64,000 nucleotides of DNA, taken from assembly GCF_018406645.1 (NCBI RefSeq), contig NZ_AP024546.1:2108001-2172000 (forward strand), in the 5' to 3' direction. Within the stretch, counting starts at the first letter, position 1. Every line of letters begins with the position of its first letter. Shown one piece after another: positions 10,148-18,930 of the stretch. Below the pieces are notes generated by a model. It did no database searches and was not told where the DNA came from. It worked only from the letters and a program-made list of their open reading frames with translations. The position numbers were made by a program, and so were the translations under genes. The stretch is from Lysobacter helvus (GTDB lineage: Bacteria; Pseudomonadota; Gammaproteobacteria; Xanthomonadales; Xanthomonadaceae).

Positions 10148-11398
10148 GTGGACACGCTCACCAAACTCGCCATCCTCGCCGACGCCGCCAAGTACGACGC
10201 CTCCTGCGCATCGTCCGGCGCCGGCAAGCGCGACTCATCGAAGACCGGTGGCATCGGCAGCACCGAAGGCATGGGCATCTGCCATTCGTACACGCCCGAC
10301 GGGCGCTGCGTGTCCTTGCTGAAGATCCTGCTCACCAACTTCTGCATCTTCGATTGCGCCTACTGCGTCAATCGCGTCTCCAGCAACGTGCGGCGTGCGC
10401 GGTTCACCCCCGACGAAGTGGTGCGCCTCACGCTCGACTTCTACCGGCGCAACTACATCGAAGGCCTGTTCCTCTCCAGCGGCATCATCCGCGACAGCGA
10501 CTACACGATGGAGCGCCTGGTCGAGGTCGCGCGCTGCCTGCGCGAGGACCATCTGTTCGCCGGTTACATCCATCTCAAGACCATCCCGGATGCATCGCCC
10601 GAGTTGCTCGCCGCCGCGGGCCGCTACGCCGATCGCCTCAGCATCAATGTAGAGCTACCCACAGAGACGGGCCTGTCCACGCTCGCACCGGAGAAGAGCC
10701 TGCCGCGCATCCGCACCGCGATGGGCGACCTGCGCTGGCGCATCGAGGAAGGCAAGGAAGCGCGCAGGGCGACGAAGGTGCGCAAGCCGCCGAAGTTCGC
10801 GCCGGCGGGGCAGAGCACGCAGATGATCGTGGGCGCCGACGGCGCGGACGATCGCGCGATCCTGCTCGCCAGCGACAACCTCTACGGCAATTACAAACTG
10901 CGCCGCGTGTACTACTCGGGCTTCAGCCCAATCCCCGACGCGTCGTCGAAGCTGCCGCTGCAACCGCCGCCGCTGCAGCGCGAGCATCGCCTCTACCAGG
11001 CCGATTGGCTGCTGCGCTTCTACGGGTTCGGCGTCGAGGAAATCGTGCCGCCCAACGCCGACTCGAGCGGCACGATGCTGGACCTCGACATCGATCCGAA
11101 ACTCGCGTGGGCGCTGCGCCACCCCGATCGCTTCCCGGTGGACCTCAACACCGCGCCGAAGGAACTCCTGCTGCGCGTGCCGGGCCTGGGCACGCGCAAC
11201 GTCGCGCGCATCGTGCAGTCGCGGCGCCACGGACGCCTGCGCGTCGCCGATCTCTCGCGCCTGCGCGCGCCGCTCGCGAAGGTGCTGCCGTTCGTGGCGT
11301 TGCTCGACCACCATCCGCATCGCAGGCTCGACGATCCCGCTGCGTTGCGCGCGCAACTCGCGCCGAAGCCGCGGCAGGCGGACCTGTTCGCCGCATGA
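10148..11398 (+). CDS. Putative DNA modification/repair radical SAM protein
   Basis: 416 residues from GTG 10148, where the sequence MDTLTKLAILADAAKYDASC gives the family's N-terminus; the longer upstream frame is unlikely. Radical SAM CX3CX2C motif is CIFDCAYC (about residue 72). A helix-hairpin-helix follows near the C-terminus (LLRVPGLGTRNVARIV), suggesting DNA contact. This family is known to occur next to UDG-type proteins, as here: the stop overlaps the next start by 4 bases (ATGA). The chemistry is not established for the family. Confidence 0.92.
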   Translation: MDTLTKLAILADAAKYDASCASSGAGKRDSSKTGGIGSTEGMGICHSYTPDGRCVSLLKILLTNFCIFDCAYCVNRVSSNVRRARFTPDEVVRLTLDFYRRNYIEGLFLSSGIIRDSDYTMERLVEVARCLREDHLFAGYIHLKTIPDASPELLAAAGRYADRLSINVELPTETGLSTLAPEKSLPRIRTAMGDLRWRIEEGKEARRATKVRKPPKFAPAGQSTQMIVGADGADDRAILLASDNLYGNYKLRRVYYSGFSPIPDASSKLPLQPPPLQREHRLYQADWLLRFYGFGVEEIVPPNADSSGTMLDLDIDPKLAWALRHPDRFPVDLNTAPKELLLRVPGLGTRNVARIVQSRRHGRLRVADLSRLRAPLAKVLPFVALLDHHPHRRLDDPAALRAQLAPKPRQADLFAA

Positions 11399-12810
11399 GC
11401 GAACGCTGGTCCGCGACGGTCGATCCTCCGTGGGACTTCGATGCGTGGCGCGCGCAAGCGAGGGCGGCATTGCGTGCGGACATTGCGCAGGAGGCGCTGG
11501 ACTGGCGCGGCGACGCCCAGGGCGCGCTGCTCGTAGGCAATGCCATCACCACCGCACCGCCCGTGCGCGACGTCCCCACCATGCCGCGCGACTTCTTCGA
11601 CCTCGCCGCGCGCGTCGCCTGCCATCGCGACCCCGACGCGCACGCGCTGCTCTACCGCATGGCCTGGCGCATCGCGCACGGCGAACGCCACCTGTGCACG
11701 CTCGCCACCGACATCGACACGCACCGCGCGCAGAAACTCGACCAGGCCGTCCGCCGCGACCTGCACAAGATGAAAGCCTTCGTGCGTTTCCGCGCCGTGC
11801 CCGGGGTCGACGACGCCTTCATCGCCTGGTTCGAACCCGACCACCACATCGTCGATCGCGTCTCGCCGTTCTTCGCGCGCCGGTTCGCGGGCATGCGCTG
11901 GTCCATCCTCACGCCCGACCGCAGCGCGCACTGGAATGGCGAAGCGCTCGTGTTCGCACCCGGTGCGTTGCGCAGCGATACACCGGCGGACGATGCGCAG
12001 GAATCGATGTGGCGCACGTACTACGCGCACATCTTCAATCCCGCGCGCCTCAACCCGCGGATGATGCGCCAGGAGATGCCGCAGAAATACTGGAAGCATT
12101 TGCCGGAAACGCACACGTTGCCCACGCTGCTGCGCGACGCCGGCGCGCGCGTGGAAGCGATGGCCGATCGCGCACCGCAGGCCCCGCGTCGCCGCATCCC
12201 GGCGCCCGCGCCGGTCATCGACAGCCCCGCAAGCGATCTCGACACGCTGCGCACGCGCGCCCGAGATTGCCGCGCCTGCCCGCTGTGGGAACCCGCCACG
12301 CAGACCGTCTTCGGCGAAGGCCCGCGCAATGCCCGCATCGCGCTCGTCGGCGAACAACCCGGCGACGAAGAAGACCTGAGCGGCCATCCCTTCGTCGGTC
12401 CCGCCGGCCGCCTGCTGCAACGCGCGCTCGACGAGCTCGGCATCGCGCGCGACACGCTCTACCTCACCAACGCGGTGAAGCACTTCCGCTTCGAACAACG
12501 CGGCAAGCATCGCCTGCACAAGACCCCGGATCCGGCGCACGTGCGCGCGTGCCGCCAATGGCTGGTGCGGGAACTGGGACTGCTGAAGCCCGAAGTCATC
12601 GTCTGCCTCGGCGCCACCGCCGCCGGCAGCGTGCTCGGGAAAGACTTCCGCTTGATGGAGATGCGCGGCCAGTGGGAGCGCCTGGCCAACGGCACGCGCG
12701 CCTTCGCCACCGTGCATCCGGCGTGGGTGCTGCGCCAACCGCCGGCCGATCGCGACAACGCCTACCGCGGCTTCGTGGACGACCTGCGCCTGCTGCTCGA
12801 CGGTCACTGA
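11395..12810 (+). CDS. DUF4130 - UdgX-type uracil-DNA binding fusion protein
   Basis: 471 residues. Residues 1 to about 245 form the DUF4130 domain (MPRDFFDLAARVACHRDPDA; MWRTYYAHIFNPARLNPRMM). Residues about 275-471 are a UDG superfamily domain with 4Fe-4S cysteines (CRACPLW, ACRQW, VCLGAT), GEQPGDEED, PFVGPAGRLL and HPAWVLR. The loop VKHFRFEQRGKHRLHKTP carries the UdgX-specific insertion; canonical KRRIH is here KHRLH, with the covalently reacting histidine kept (His375). UdgX is known to crosslink to uracil-containing DNA. Translationally coupled to the radical SAM gene. Confidence 0.92.
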   Translation: MSERWSATVDPPWDFDAWRAQARAALRADIAQEALDWRGDAQGALLVGNAITTAPPVRDVPTMPRDFFDLAARVACHRDPDAHALLYRMAWRIAHGERHLCTLATDIDTHRAQKLDQAVRRDLHKMKAFVRFRAVPGVDDAFIAWFEPDHHIVDRVSPFFARRFAGMRWSILTPDRSAHWNGEALVFAPGALRSDTPADDAQESMWRTYYAHIFNPARLNPRMMRQEMPQKYWKHLPETHTLPTLLRDAGARVEAMADRAPQAPRRRIPAPAPVIDSPASDLDTLRTRARDCRACPLWEPATQTVFGEGPRNARIALVGEQPGDEEDLSGHPFVGPAGRLLQRALDELGIARDTLYLTNAVKHFRFEQRGKHRLHKTPDPAHVRACRQWLVRELGLLKPEVIVCLGATAAGSVLGKDFRLMEMRGQWERLANGTRAFATVHPAWVLRQPPADRDNAYRGFVDDLRLLLDGH

Positions 12811-12891
12811 ATCGCCCTAACCGGGCGAGGAATCCCGCAACTGCGGGGCGCTTCGCACTTCCTGCCCGCCATCCGTGCCATTGATACGGGC

Positions 12892-12987
12892 ATGTCCGTG
12901 CTGCCCGCCATCGCCTGCTTCCTCGTCCTCGCGGTGTGCATCCTCGTCATCGCGCGCACCGCGCGACGCGCCGACGCCCCGCCATGA
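12892..12987 (+). CDS. Possible 31-residue single-span membrane peptide
   Basis: Short frame MSVLPAIACFLVLAVCILVI plus a basic tail (ARTARRADAPP). One hydrophobic span of about 18 residues followed by positive charges, the layout of a small inner-membrane peptide. Its stop overlaps the next start by 4 bases (ATGA), typical of coupled genes here. No clear ribosome site, so coding status is uncertain. Confidence 0.4.
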   Translation: MSVLPAIACFLVLAVCILVIARTARRADAPP

Positions 12988-13229
12988 ACGCCCGCGCCGT
13001 CGTCACCTTCGTCGGCGGTCCGCTGCACGGGACGGTGCGCGCCTGCGATGCGGTGGAAGGCCCCGTGTGGCACACGCTGCCGGATGGCCAGGTGGCGGTA
13101 TACGGGCCGCGCTGCAGCGGCAGTGAACCCGCACTGGCGCGGCGCATCCTGTATGCGCCGATCGGGATGTCCGATTCGGTGTACGTGCGGATGGCGGCGT
13201 TGCTATTCCCGCGCGCGGGCAGGCACTAG
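12984..13229 (+). CDS. Small protein of a VGGP-H family
   Basis: 81 residues from ATG 12984. Unknown function. Core FVGGPLHGTVR and C-terminal YAPIGMSDSVYVRM recur in the protein at 22819-23091 (FVGGPHHAQR; YAPVGTSDDEFAR), so the window holds two members of one small family. No signal peptide or membrane span. Convergent with the histidine kinase gene, overlapping its stop region by 4 bases. Confidence 0.7.
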   Translation: MNARAVVTFVGGPLHGTVRACDAVEGPVWHTLPDGQVAVYGPRCSGSEPALARRILYAPIGMSDSVYVRMAALLFPRAGRH

Positions 13230-14407
13230 GCCACTTCGTCCGGAAACAGGCGGGACTCGGATTCGATCCGTGTGCGCGGCAATTCATGGCGCGGCAGGTC
13301 GATGGTGAACACGCAGCCCACGCCGGGCACATCGCGCACGCCGAGCGTCCCGCCGTTGGCTTCCACGCCGCGCCGCGAGATCGACAACCCCAAGCCCAGT
13401 CCACGATTGTCGTCGCTGCTTTGCACGAAAGGCTGGAACAGCGTGTCCGCGCTGCCGGCGGGGAGCCCGCCGCAATTGTCTTCGACGTCGATCAGGATGC
13501 GATCGGCGACGGCGTACACGTTCAAGGTGACTTCGGTACCCGGGTGCGTGAACTTGAACGCGTTCTGCAGCAGGTTGCCCACCGCGGAAAACAGCAGGTC
13601 GCGATCGGCGTCGACGGCCAGGCGCACATCGACTTTCGAGACGAACAGCACGCAGCCGCGCACGCGCGCTTCCAGGTCGCCCGCCAGCTTCACTTCGGCG
13701 ACGAAATCGGACAGCGAGAACAACGCGTGCTGCACGGACATGCCCGCCGTCATCCGCACTTCGGCGAGCGAACGGTCGATGAGCGTGCGCAGGTTGACCA
13801 GGCTGCGGTCGAGGATGCCGCCGGTCGCGCCCGTCAGGCCCACCGAGCCGTCCTTGATGACGGCCAGTGCGAGCGTGGCGGTGCTGAGGTGGTTGCGCAG
13901 TTCGTGCGCGAAATACCCGAGCCGCTCGTTCATGGCGTCGGCCTGCTGGCCCGCCACCTGCGAATCGCGCAGGTAGCCGAACTCGGTGACGGCCGTGGCG
14001 ATCGCGTTGTCGAGGCACCGGTTGAGCGTGCGGAACTCGTCGACCGTGATCGGGGTTTGCGTTTCCACCGCGAGGTCGGTGATCGCCTGGCACAGGTCGC
14101 CGTAGTCGTGGACCAGTTCTTCGGCGGTGTAGCCGTGTTTCAGCAACTCGCTGCCGTGCGCAGCGGCCGACGCGCTCATTTCCGACAACGACTGTTGTCC
14201 GCCGCCGGCGGGGCCCGACACCTTGCGGCTGCGCATCGGCGTGGCCGTCTGCTCGATCTGCAGCGTGCGGATCAGCTGGTCGAGGAACACCGTGATGCCG
14301 AATTCCAGCTCACGCTCCCGCATGCCCGGCATGGCGCGCAGGGCGACCTTCGTGCGGCAGCGGGAGATGAGTTCCGCCCGGTGCGCGATGAGGAACGCGT
14401 ACATCAT
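13226..14407 (-). CDS. Sensor histidine kinase with RsbRD-type N-terminal domain
   Basis: About 393 residues. The N-terminal 160 residues (FLIAHRAELISRCRTKVALR; GYTAEELVHDYGDLCQAI) match the RsbRD-N sensor domain. H-box YFAHELRNHLS (His about 167), N-box NLLQNAFKFT, G1 DNCGGLP and G2 GLGLGLSIS are all present, so it should be active. No membrane span, so a cytosolic sensor. No response regulator is adjacent, making it an orphan kinase. Start uncertain: two consecutive ATGs (14407, 14404) follow GGGGAG with almost no spacing; an upstream start is possible. Confidence 0.88.
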   Translation of the reverse strand: MMYAFLIAHRAELISRCRTKVALRAMPGMRERELEFGITVFLDQLIRTLQIEQTATPMRSRKVSGPAGGGQQSLSEMSASAAAHGSELLKHGYTAEELVHDYGDLCQAITDLAVETQTPITVDEFRTLNRCLDNAIATAVTEFGYLRDSQVAGQQADAMNERLGYFAHELRNHLSTATLALAVIKDGSVGLTGATGGILDRSLVNLRTLIDRSLAEVRMTAGMSVQHALFSLSDFVAEVKLAGDLEARVRGCVLFVSKVDVRLAVDADRDLLFSAVGNLLQNAFKFTHPGTEVTLNVYAVADRILIDVEDNCGGLPAGSADTLFQPFVQSSDDNRGLGLGLSISRRGVEANGGTLGVRDVPGVGCVFTIDLPRHELPRTRIESESRLFPDEVA

Positions 14408-14548
14408 CTCCCCACCATACGCGCAAGCCTCCCCGCGTGCGGTCTGGCCCGTTGGGGGCGTACAGGAAAGTCGCAAGTGGCTGAGAACGCTCGCGATTCC
14501 TTCGCATCGCTGGCGCTAGCGTAGGCCCTCCCGCCCGGAGAAGCCTCG

Positions 14549-15154
14549 ATGCGCAAGCTCGTCGTCGCCGCGTTCGTCAGTCTCGATGGTGTGATGCAGG
14601 CCCCCGGTGGCCCGGACGAAGACACCAGCGGCGGGTTTCGCTACGGCGGCTGGACCGTGCCGCTGTCCGACGATGCCACCAACCAGGCGATCGCGGACAT
14701 GTTCGCCACGCCCTTCGAATTGCTGCTGGGGCGCAGGACGTACGACATCTTCGCCTCGTACTGGCCGAAGGTGAAAGACAACTACATCGCGGACCTGTTC
14801 AACAAGGTGCCGAAGCACGTGGCGACGCACCGTCCCGATTCGCTGAAATGGAAAGGCAGCGTGGCGTTGTCGGGCGACGTGGTCGCCGCGGTGCGCACGC
14901 TGAAGCAGCAGGACGGCGACGCGCTGTTGACGCAAGGCAGCGCGCACCTGGTGCGGCAGTTGCTGGCTGCCGGATTGGTCGACGAATTGCGGCTGCAGAC
15001 TTTCCCGGTGCTGCTTGGGCCCGGGAAGCGGTTGTTCGACGACAAGGCAAGCGCGTCGTCCTTCAAGGTGACGAGTTCGGTGACTTCGCCCGGCGGCGTG
15101 CTGCTGGCGCACTACGTGCGCAGTGGGGAAGTGCAGACGGGTGCGTTCGATTAG
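14549..15154 (+). CDS. RibD C-terminal/dihydrofolate reductase-like family protein
   Basis: 201 residues, ATG 14549 with GGAGAAG 5 bases before. N-terminus RKLVVAAFVSLDGVMQAPGG, LLLGRRTYDIFASYW and LLTQGSAHLVRQLLAAGLVDELRL are the marks of the DHFR-like RibD C-terminal family. Such proteins are usually stand-alone NADPH-dependent reductases of unknown substrate. A second, more distant member lies at 60189-60719. No riboflavin genes are nearby. Confidence 0.92.
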   Translation: MRKLVVAAFVSLDGVMQAPGGPDEDTSGGFRYGGWTVPLSDDATNQAIADMFATPFELLLGRRTYDIFASYWPKVKDNYIADLFNKVPKHVATHRPDSLKWKGSVALSGDVVAAVRTLKQQDGDALLTQGSAHLVRQLLAAGLVDELRLQTFPVLLGPGKRLFDDKASASSFKVTSSVTSPGGVLLAHYVRSGEVQTGAFD

Positions 15155-15232
15155 CCAGGATCGCGATCGGCGTTCGACTTGACGCTACCCCGGGACACCC
15201 CGAACATCCGGCGGACTTCCAGGGGAAACCAC

Positions 15233-15646
15233 ATGGCCCGGCAATCCCTGCTCGTGCTCGTCGCGGCGATCGTCCAGGTCCTGTTCTCATGGGGCCTGTC
15301 GGCGGTAGACACCCGGCTGGATCCGGGCTTCGGCGACGCACCCACGTGGTACGTGCTGCTGCAGGGGCCGCTCAACGGCATCGTCTGCGTGCTGCCCGCG
15401 CTTGTCCTCGGTTTCCTGGCCAGGCGCGACGGATTGCTGCTGGGCGCGCTGAGCGGCCTGCTCGCAGGGCCCGTGCAGGTGGCGCTCGTGCTTTCCGAAT
15501 TCGACACCTTGTCGGCCTCCACGGCCACCGTCGCGTTGCTGGGGTCGGCGGCGTTCGGAACCGCCCTCATCGCAGGGGTCGCGGGGGGCTCGGGTGAGTT
15601 GCTTGCGCGCAGGCACACGGTCGGCGTTGTTGCGCGCCATGGATGA
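15233..15646 (+). CDS. Small integral membrane protein
   Basis: 137 residues from ATG 15233 (AGGGGA 6 bases upstream). About four hydrophobic segments: SLLVLVAAIVQVLFSWGLSA, LNGIVCVLPALVLGFLA, LLLGALSGLLAGPVQVALVL and VALLGSAAFGTALIAGVAGG. No recognised family. Stop overlaps the next gene's start by 8 bases, so the two membrane proteins are probably made together. Confidence 0.7.
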   Translation: MARQSLLVLVAAIVQVLFSWGLSAVDTRLDPGFGDAPTWYVLLQGPLNGIVCVLPALVLGFLARRDGLLLGALSGLLAGPVQVALVLSEFDTLSASTATVALLGSAAFGTALIAGVAGGSGELLARRHTVGVVARHG

Positions 15647-16109
15647 TGACTTGCAGCCTCGACGTCCCGTGAGCCGCAGGCGCGCGCTGCAACTCGCCAT
15701 CGCAGCCGTGTGCGGCATCCTCGTGTTGCATCTCATCTACAGTTTTTGCGCCGGTGGCGAGCAGTGGCTCCGCGCATTGCTCATAGGGTTCGGCATTTTC
15801 GTGCTGCCGCCCCTGGTCCCGGCGATCGTATCGATGGCGACTGCCAATCCACTGCGGGCCGTAGGCGCCGTGCTGTTCCTTGCGCCATGGATGCTGCTGG
15901 CCATCTACGTCGATTGCATCGCGCCCTACACGGGTGGTGGCGCGTCGATGATCTACGTGGTCGTCCAGTTCTGGGGCACGCCAAGCGCGATCCTGGGGGC
16001 GCTCATCACCGGGCCGATCCTGCGATGGTGTGGCGTCACGATTGTTGCGCGTGAACCGGCGCGTTGCCGGATCAGCGAAGCGCGCCCGACAACCAGTGGA
16101 AGACGTTGA
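15639..16109 (+). CDS. Small integral membrane protein
   Basis: 156 residues from ATG 15639; start overlaps the preceding stop by 8 bases. Basic cytosolic N-terminus (RRPVSRRRALQ), then four likely spans: LAIAAVCGILVLHLIYSFC, ALLIGFGIFVLPPLVPAIV, AVGAVLFLAPWMLLAIYVDC and FWGTPSAILGALITGPIL. No recognised family. Its 3' end overlaps the convergent gene at 16072 by 38 bases, so the final 12 residues are encoded opposite another coding sequence. Confidence 0.68.
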   Translation: MDDDLQPRRPVSRRRALQLAIAAVCGILVLHLIYSFCAGGEQWLRALLIGFGIFVLPPLVPAIVSMATANPLRAVGAVLFLAPWMLLAIYVDCIAPYTGGGASMIYVVVQFWGTPSAILGALITGPILRWCGVTIVAREPARCRISEARPTTSGRR

Positions 16110-16983
16110 GCGCGAACTGACGGTTGTCGTTCCCGTCGGTATTCATGCCCATCTTGAAACCGAGTGGATCCACCTGCGCCGACAACATGCCGGCCTCGCC
16201 GAGCACGACCACGCGGCCAGCGCCCACCTGCATCGCGATGCCTTGCGCATGCCCCTTCGCCGGCGTGCGGACGCTGCGCGATTCCCAGTCGTAGGCGACA
16301 TCGCTCATGCGCAACAGCACGGTCGCACCCGCAGGCACCGACAGCGATTGCCCGGTGAACGTCACGACGCTGGACACCTGCTCGTCCTTCGTTCGCCCGC
16401 GCGTGATCGCGGAATCCGGCAGCAACCCGTTCGCACGACTGAACAACAAGCGCTCGTTGTCCCAGCCGGAATGATGATCGTCGTCGCGCGCGTAGGTGAG
16501 GTACATCGTGACGCCGAAGTGTTTCGCCAATGGCGCGGCGGCCGCGCCGAACGGCGAGTGGTCGGCGATCAGCAGCAGCGCGCCACCGTCGTGCACCCAC
16601 TGCTGCAACGCGATCCCTTCCGCATCGGTGAAAGCAGGCTGCGTCTCGTGCCCGTCCGGCCCCATCGCGTTCGCGATCACCAGGATATCGACATCGCGCA
16701 ATGCTTCCGCGCTCAGCGGCGTGGCGAGCGCGTCGACCCGGTAACCATCCTTGCGCAGCAAGTCGGCGAGGGGACGGTAACGCTCCGTCGGCGTGTGCCA
16801 GTTGCGATGCGCGACGTCGAACGCCACCCGCGGCGCCGTCGTCCCCGCATACGCCGGGTGCGCGACCGCGACGACGAAGCCGGGATCCGCCTTCTGCCCC
16901 ACGCTGTCGTACCAGTACGCGAACACTAGGAACGCGACCACCAGCCCCACCAGCACCCCAAGCACCTTCAACGTGCGTCGCAT
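16072..16983 (-). CDS. DUF4350-like protein, membrane-anchored
   Basis: 303 residues from ATG 16983 with GGGGGAG upstream. One N-terminal span (LKVLGVLVGLVVAFLVFAYW), then a periplasmic domain. Segments VAFDVAHRNWHTPTERYRPL, DVDILVIANAMGP and VHDGGALLLIADHSPFGAAA suggest a glutamine-amidotransferase-like (DUF4350/IFT52-like) Rossmann fold, usually non-enzymatic. It lies alone, ending within the convergent membrane-protein gene. Confidence 0.7.
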   Translation of the reverse strand: MRRTLKVLGVLVGLVVAFLVFAYWYDSVGQKADPGFVVAVAHPAYAGTTAPRVAFDVAHRNWHTPTERYRPLADLLRKDGYRVDALATPLSAEALRDVDILVIANAMGPDGHETQPAFTDAEGIALQQWVHDGGALLLIADHSPFGAAAAPLAKHFGVTMYLTYARDDDHHSGWDNERLLFSRANGLLPDSAITRGRTKDEQVSSVVTFTGQSLSVPAGATVLLRMSDVAYDWESRSVRTPAKGHAQGIAMQVGAGRVVVLGEAGMLSAQVDPLGFKMGMNTDGNDNRQFALNVFHWLSGALR

Positions 16984-17040
16984 GCGCTCCCCCGGTGGTT
17001 CGCGGCCCGTCCGTGATGCTAGCGTGGATCGGGCATCCCC

Positions 17041-17046
17041 TAGAAT
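17041..17046 (+). promoter_or_regulatory. Possible -10 element
   Basis: TAGAAT 31 bases before the GTG start at 17077. The same hexamer appears before the gene at 32098. No convincing -35 hexamer. Confidence 0.35.
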
Positions 17047-17076
17047 CCTGCCCTCGTCCCCAGGCAGGCCCGCCCC

Positions 17077-17466
17077 GTGGCGCATCGCATCATCGTCGGC
17101 CCCGAGTTCGTCGAGGTCTTGCATACCGGACCGGTCCGCTACGAGGATCGGCTCATCGCGCTGGAAGGGCTGCAGGCGACCAGGGGCGTCAACGCACACC
17201 TGCCGGTCCTGATCGATTTCTCGAATGCGTCGCTCGTGCTGCACAACGACGACCTGCACGCGTCGGAAGAGGAACGCGTCAACTACATGGCCCGGACCAT
17301 CAATAGCCAGTTCTTCGTCGGCCGGCGCGTCGCCATGGTGGGCATCTCCAACGACGACGCGAAGCCGGCCCGGGTCACTTCGATCGTGCAGCAGATTCCC
17401 TTCCAGGTCTTCGACGACCGCGACCGCGCGATCGCGTGGCTCGCATCGAGCCACGCCGTCCGGTAG
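17077..17466 (+). CDS. Hypothetical protein, paralogue 1 (STAS/SpoIIAA-like?)
   Basis: 129 residues from GTG 17077. Begins AHRIIVGPEFVEVLHTGPVR; the alternation of strands and helices (HLPVLIDFSNAS; RRVAMVGISNDDAKPARV) suggests a STAS or SpoIIAA-like fold, by inference only. About half of its residues match the protein at 18931-19311, including VRYxDRL, EExRVxYMARxI and FFxxRRxAMVGIS. 32 bases separate it from the SPFH lipoprotein gene, indicating a shared transcript. No signal peptide. Confidence 0.72.
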   Translation: MAHRIIVGPEFVEVLHTGPVRYEDRLIALEGLQATRGVNAHLPVLIDFSNASLVLHNDDLHASEEERVNYMARTINSQFFVGRRVAMVGISNDDAKPARVTSIVQQIPFQVFDDRDRAIAWLASSHAVR

Positions 17467-17498
17467 CCTGCCCCCCAGCATTTCCAGGGGAAGTACCA

Positions 17499-18308
17499 GT
17501 GTCGGTTTTCGTTCGTCGTTCCGCGATGCTCGCCATCGCCGCGTGCATCACTTTGTCCACCGTGGGCTGCACCGTCGCCCAGCCCGAACCCGGCGACGTC
17601 GCCGTCTACCAGGACCGCCCATATTTCGTCGGCCACGAAGGCATCCGCCCCGAGGTGTTGAAGGAGGGGCGCGACGTGACCTGGCCGTCCACCACGATCA
17701 TCTACGTCACCACCGCGCCGCAGACGCTGCACGTGCCGTTCCAGGACCTGTCGTCGATGGACAACATCCTGCTGGACTTCGACACCAGCGTGCAGTTGCG
17801 CGTGGTGGATGCGGCCGACACGCTGAAGCGCTTCGGCCCGAACTGGTGGGACAACAACGTCGTCTCGCCCTACAACTCCATCGTCCGCAAGGCGGTGAAG
17901 TCCGAGAAGATGGCGCAGATGATGTCCGACCCTGTCGCCGCCGAAAAAGTGGACCAGGAAGTCACCGAACAACTGCGCGCGCTGATCAAGGCCTCCGGCA
18001 TCCGCGTGGAAGTGATGGCGGTGAACCTCGGCAAGGCCAAGCCGAACGAAAACGTCCTGACGCAGATGAACAACACCGCCGCCGAGCAGCAGCGCAACCT
18101 CACGCTGGTCGCCGCGACGATCGCCGAGCAGCAGCGCAAGTTGGAACAGGAAGCCAAGGCCGACGCCGACAACGCCTATCGCAACAAGATGGGCCTGTCG
18201 CCCGAGCAGTACCTGGCGCGCCAGCTCGCCGAGATCCAGGCCGACGCATGCAAGAAGGCGACCGCGTGTTACATGGTGCCGCAGGGGACGAATGTCGTCT
18301 CGAGGTAA
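17499..18308 (+). CDS. SPFH/Band 7 domain lipoprotein
   Basis: 269 residues from GTG 17499, with AGGGGAAG upstream. Lipobox STVGC (Cys24) predicts a lipid anchor. An SPFH domain follows (TVPFQDLSS-like region, NILLDFDTSVQLRVVDA, NSIVRKAVKSEKMAQMM), then a long Glu/Lys/Ala coiled coil (AEQQRNLTLVAATIAEQQRK). SPFH proteins usually assemble membrane-bound oligomeric rings; here the anchor places it in the periplasm, which is unusual. The C-terminal tail CYMVPQGTNVVSR recurs as a remnant at 19333-19375. Confidence 0.87.
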   Translation: MSVFVRRSAMLAIAACITLSTVGCTVAQPEPGDVAVYQDRPYFVGHEGIRPEVLKEGRDVTWPSTTIIYVTTAPQTLHVPFQDLSSMDNILLDFDTSVQLRVVDAADTLKRFGPNWWDNNVVSPYNSIVRKAVKSEKMAQMMSDPVAAEKVDQEVTEQLRALIKASGIRVEVMAVNLGKAKPNENVLTQMNNTAAEQQRNLTLVAATIAEQQRKLEQEAKADADNAYRNKMGLSPEQYLARQLAEIQADACKKATACYMVPQGTNVVSR

Positions 18309-18320
18309 GGAGCGGATGGC

Positions 18321-18848
18321 ATGAAGGCGATCGGCGCCATGGCGGTGTTGGTGGTGTTCGCGTTCGCCAGTCCGTTGGCCGCGAAGGACCGCGGCATGAC
18401 CGCGGTGCCGGAGGGGACCGGCTATTGCGCTGGCAAGGACGGCATCTGCCACGAGTGGATGTTGCGTTCGGACCCGAGCCTGCGCTTCATCGCCATCGGG
18501 CATGAGGCCGGCATCGAATACGCCTTCCATCGCAAGCAGGCGAACGGGGGCTATCGGTATCTCGTGCGCGTCCATCCCGTGCTGCGGGACGCCTCGAAAC
18601 ACCAGACCGACTTCTGGGGCTATCCCTGGGACATCCACGACATCGCCGTCGGCGCGGATGGCGCGGTGCTCGCCACGTTCAGCCACGCGCTGGTCGACGA
18701 CGGCGAGGTCTACTCGGAGGCTTGGCAGAAGCGCATCCCGGCCGTGCTGTTCACGGGCCACACGACGCAACCGCACATGACGGTGCCGAAGCTGCGCTAC
18801 CAGGCGCTGTCCATTCCTGCGTTGCAGAAGCAGGCAGCGTCGCCCTGA
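18321..18848 (+). CDS. Exported hypothetical protein
   Basis: 175 residues from ATG 18321 (AAGGAG at 18307-18312). Signal peptide KAIGAMAVLVVFAFASPLAA. The mature part contains two cysteines (YCAGKDGIC) likely forming a disulphide, and a strand-rich region (YRYLVRVHPVLRDASKHQTD; DIHDIAVGADGAVLATFSHA). Not recognised. It begins 12 bases after the SPFH gene, so it probably belongs to that operon and acts in the periplasm. Confidence 0.7.
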   Translation: MKAIGAMAVLVVFAFASPLAAKDRGMTAVPEGTGYCAGKDGICHEWMLRSDPSLRFIAIGHEAGIEYAFHRKQANGGYRYLVRVHPVLRDASKHQTDFWGYPWDIHDIAVGADGAVLATFSHALVDDGEVYSEAWQKRIPAVLFTGHTTQPHMTVPKLRYQALSIPALQKQAASP

Positions 18849-18930
18849 AACGCGCTGCCGGCACGAAAACTTCATCGAAACCACACCCCGCAACGCGCCT
18901 ACTGGATCGCTTGTTCCGGAGGCGCGGCAC

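Noticed and set aside
10354-11394. Upstream extension of the UdgX frame
   Set aside because: This part is Arg-rich out-of-frame translation of the radical SAM gene; ATG 11395 gives the DUF4130 start and the usual ATGA overlap.
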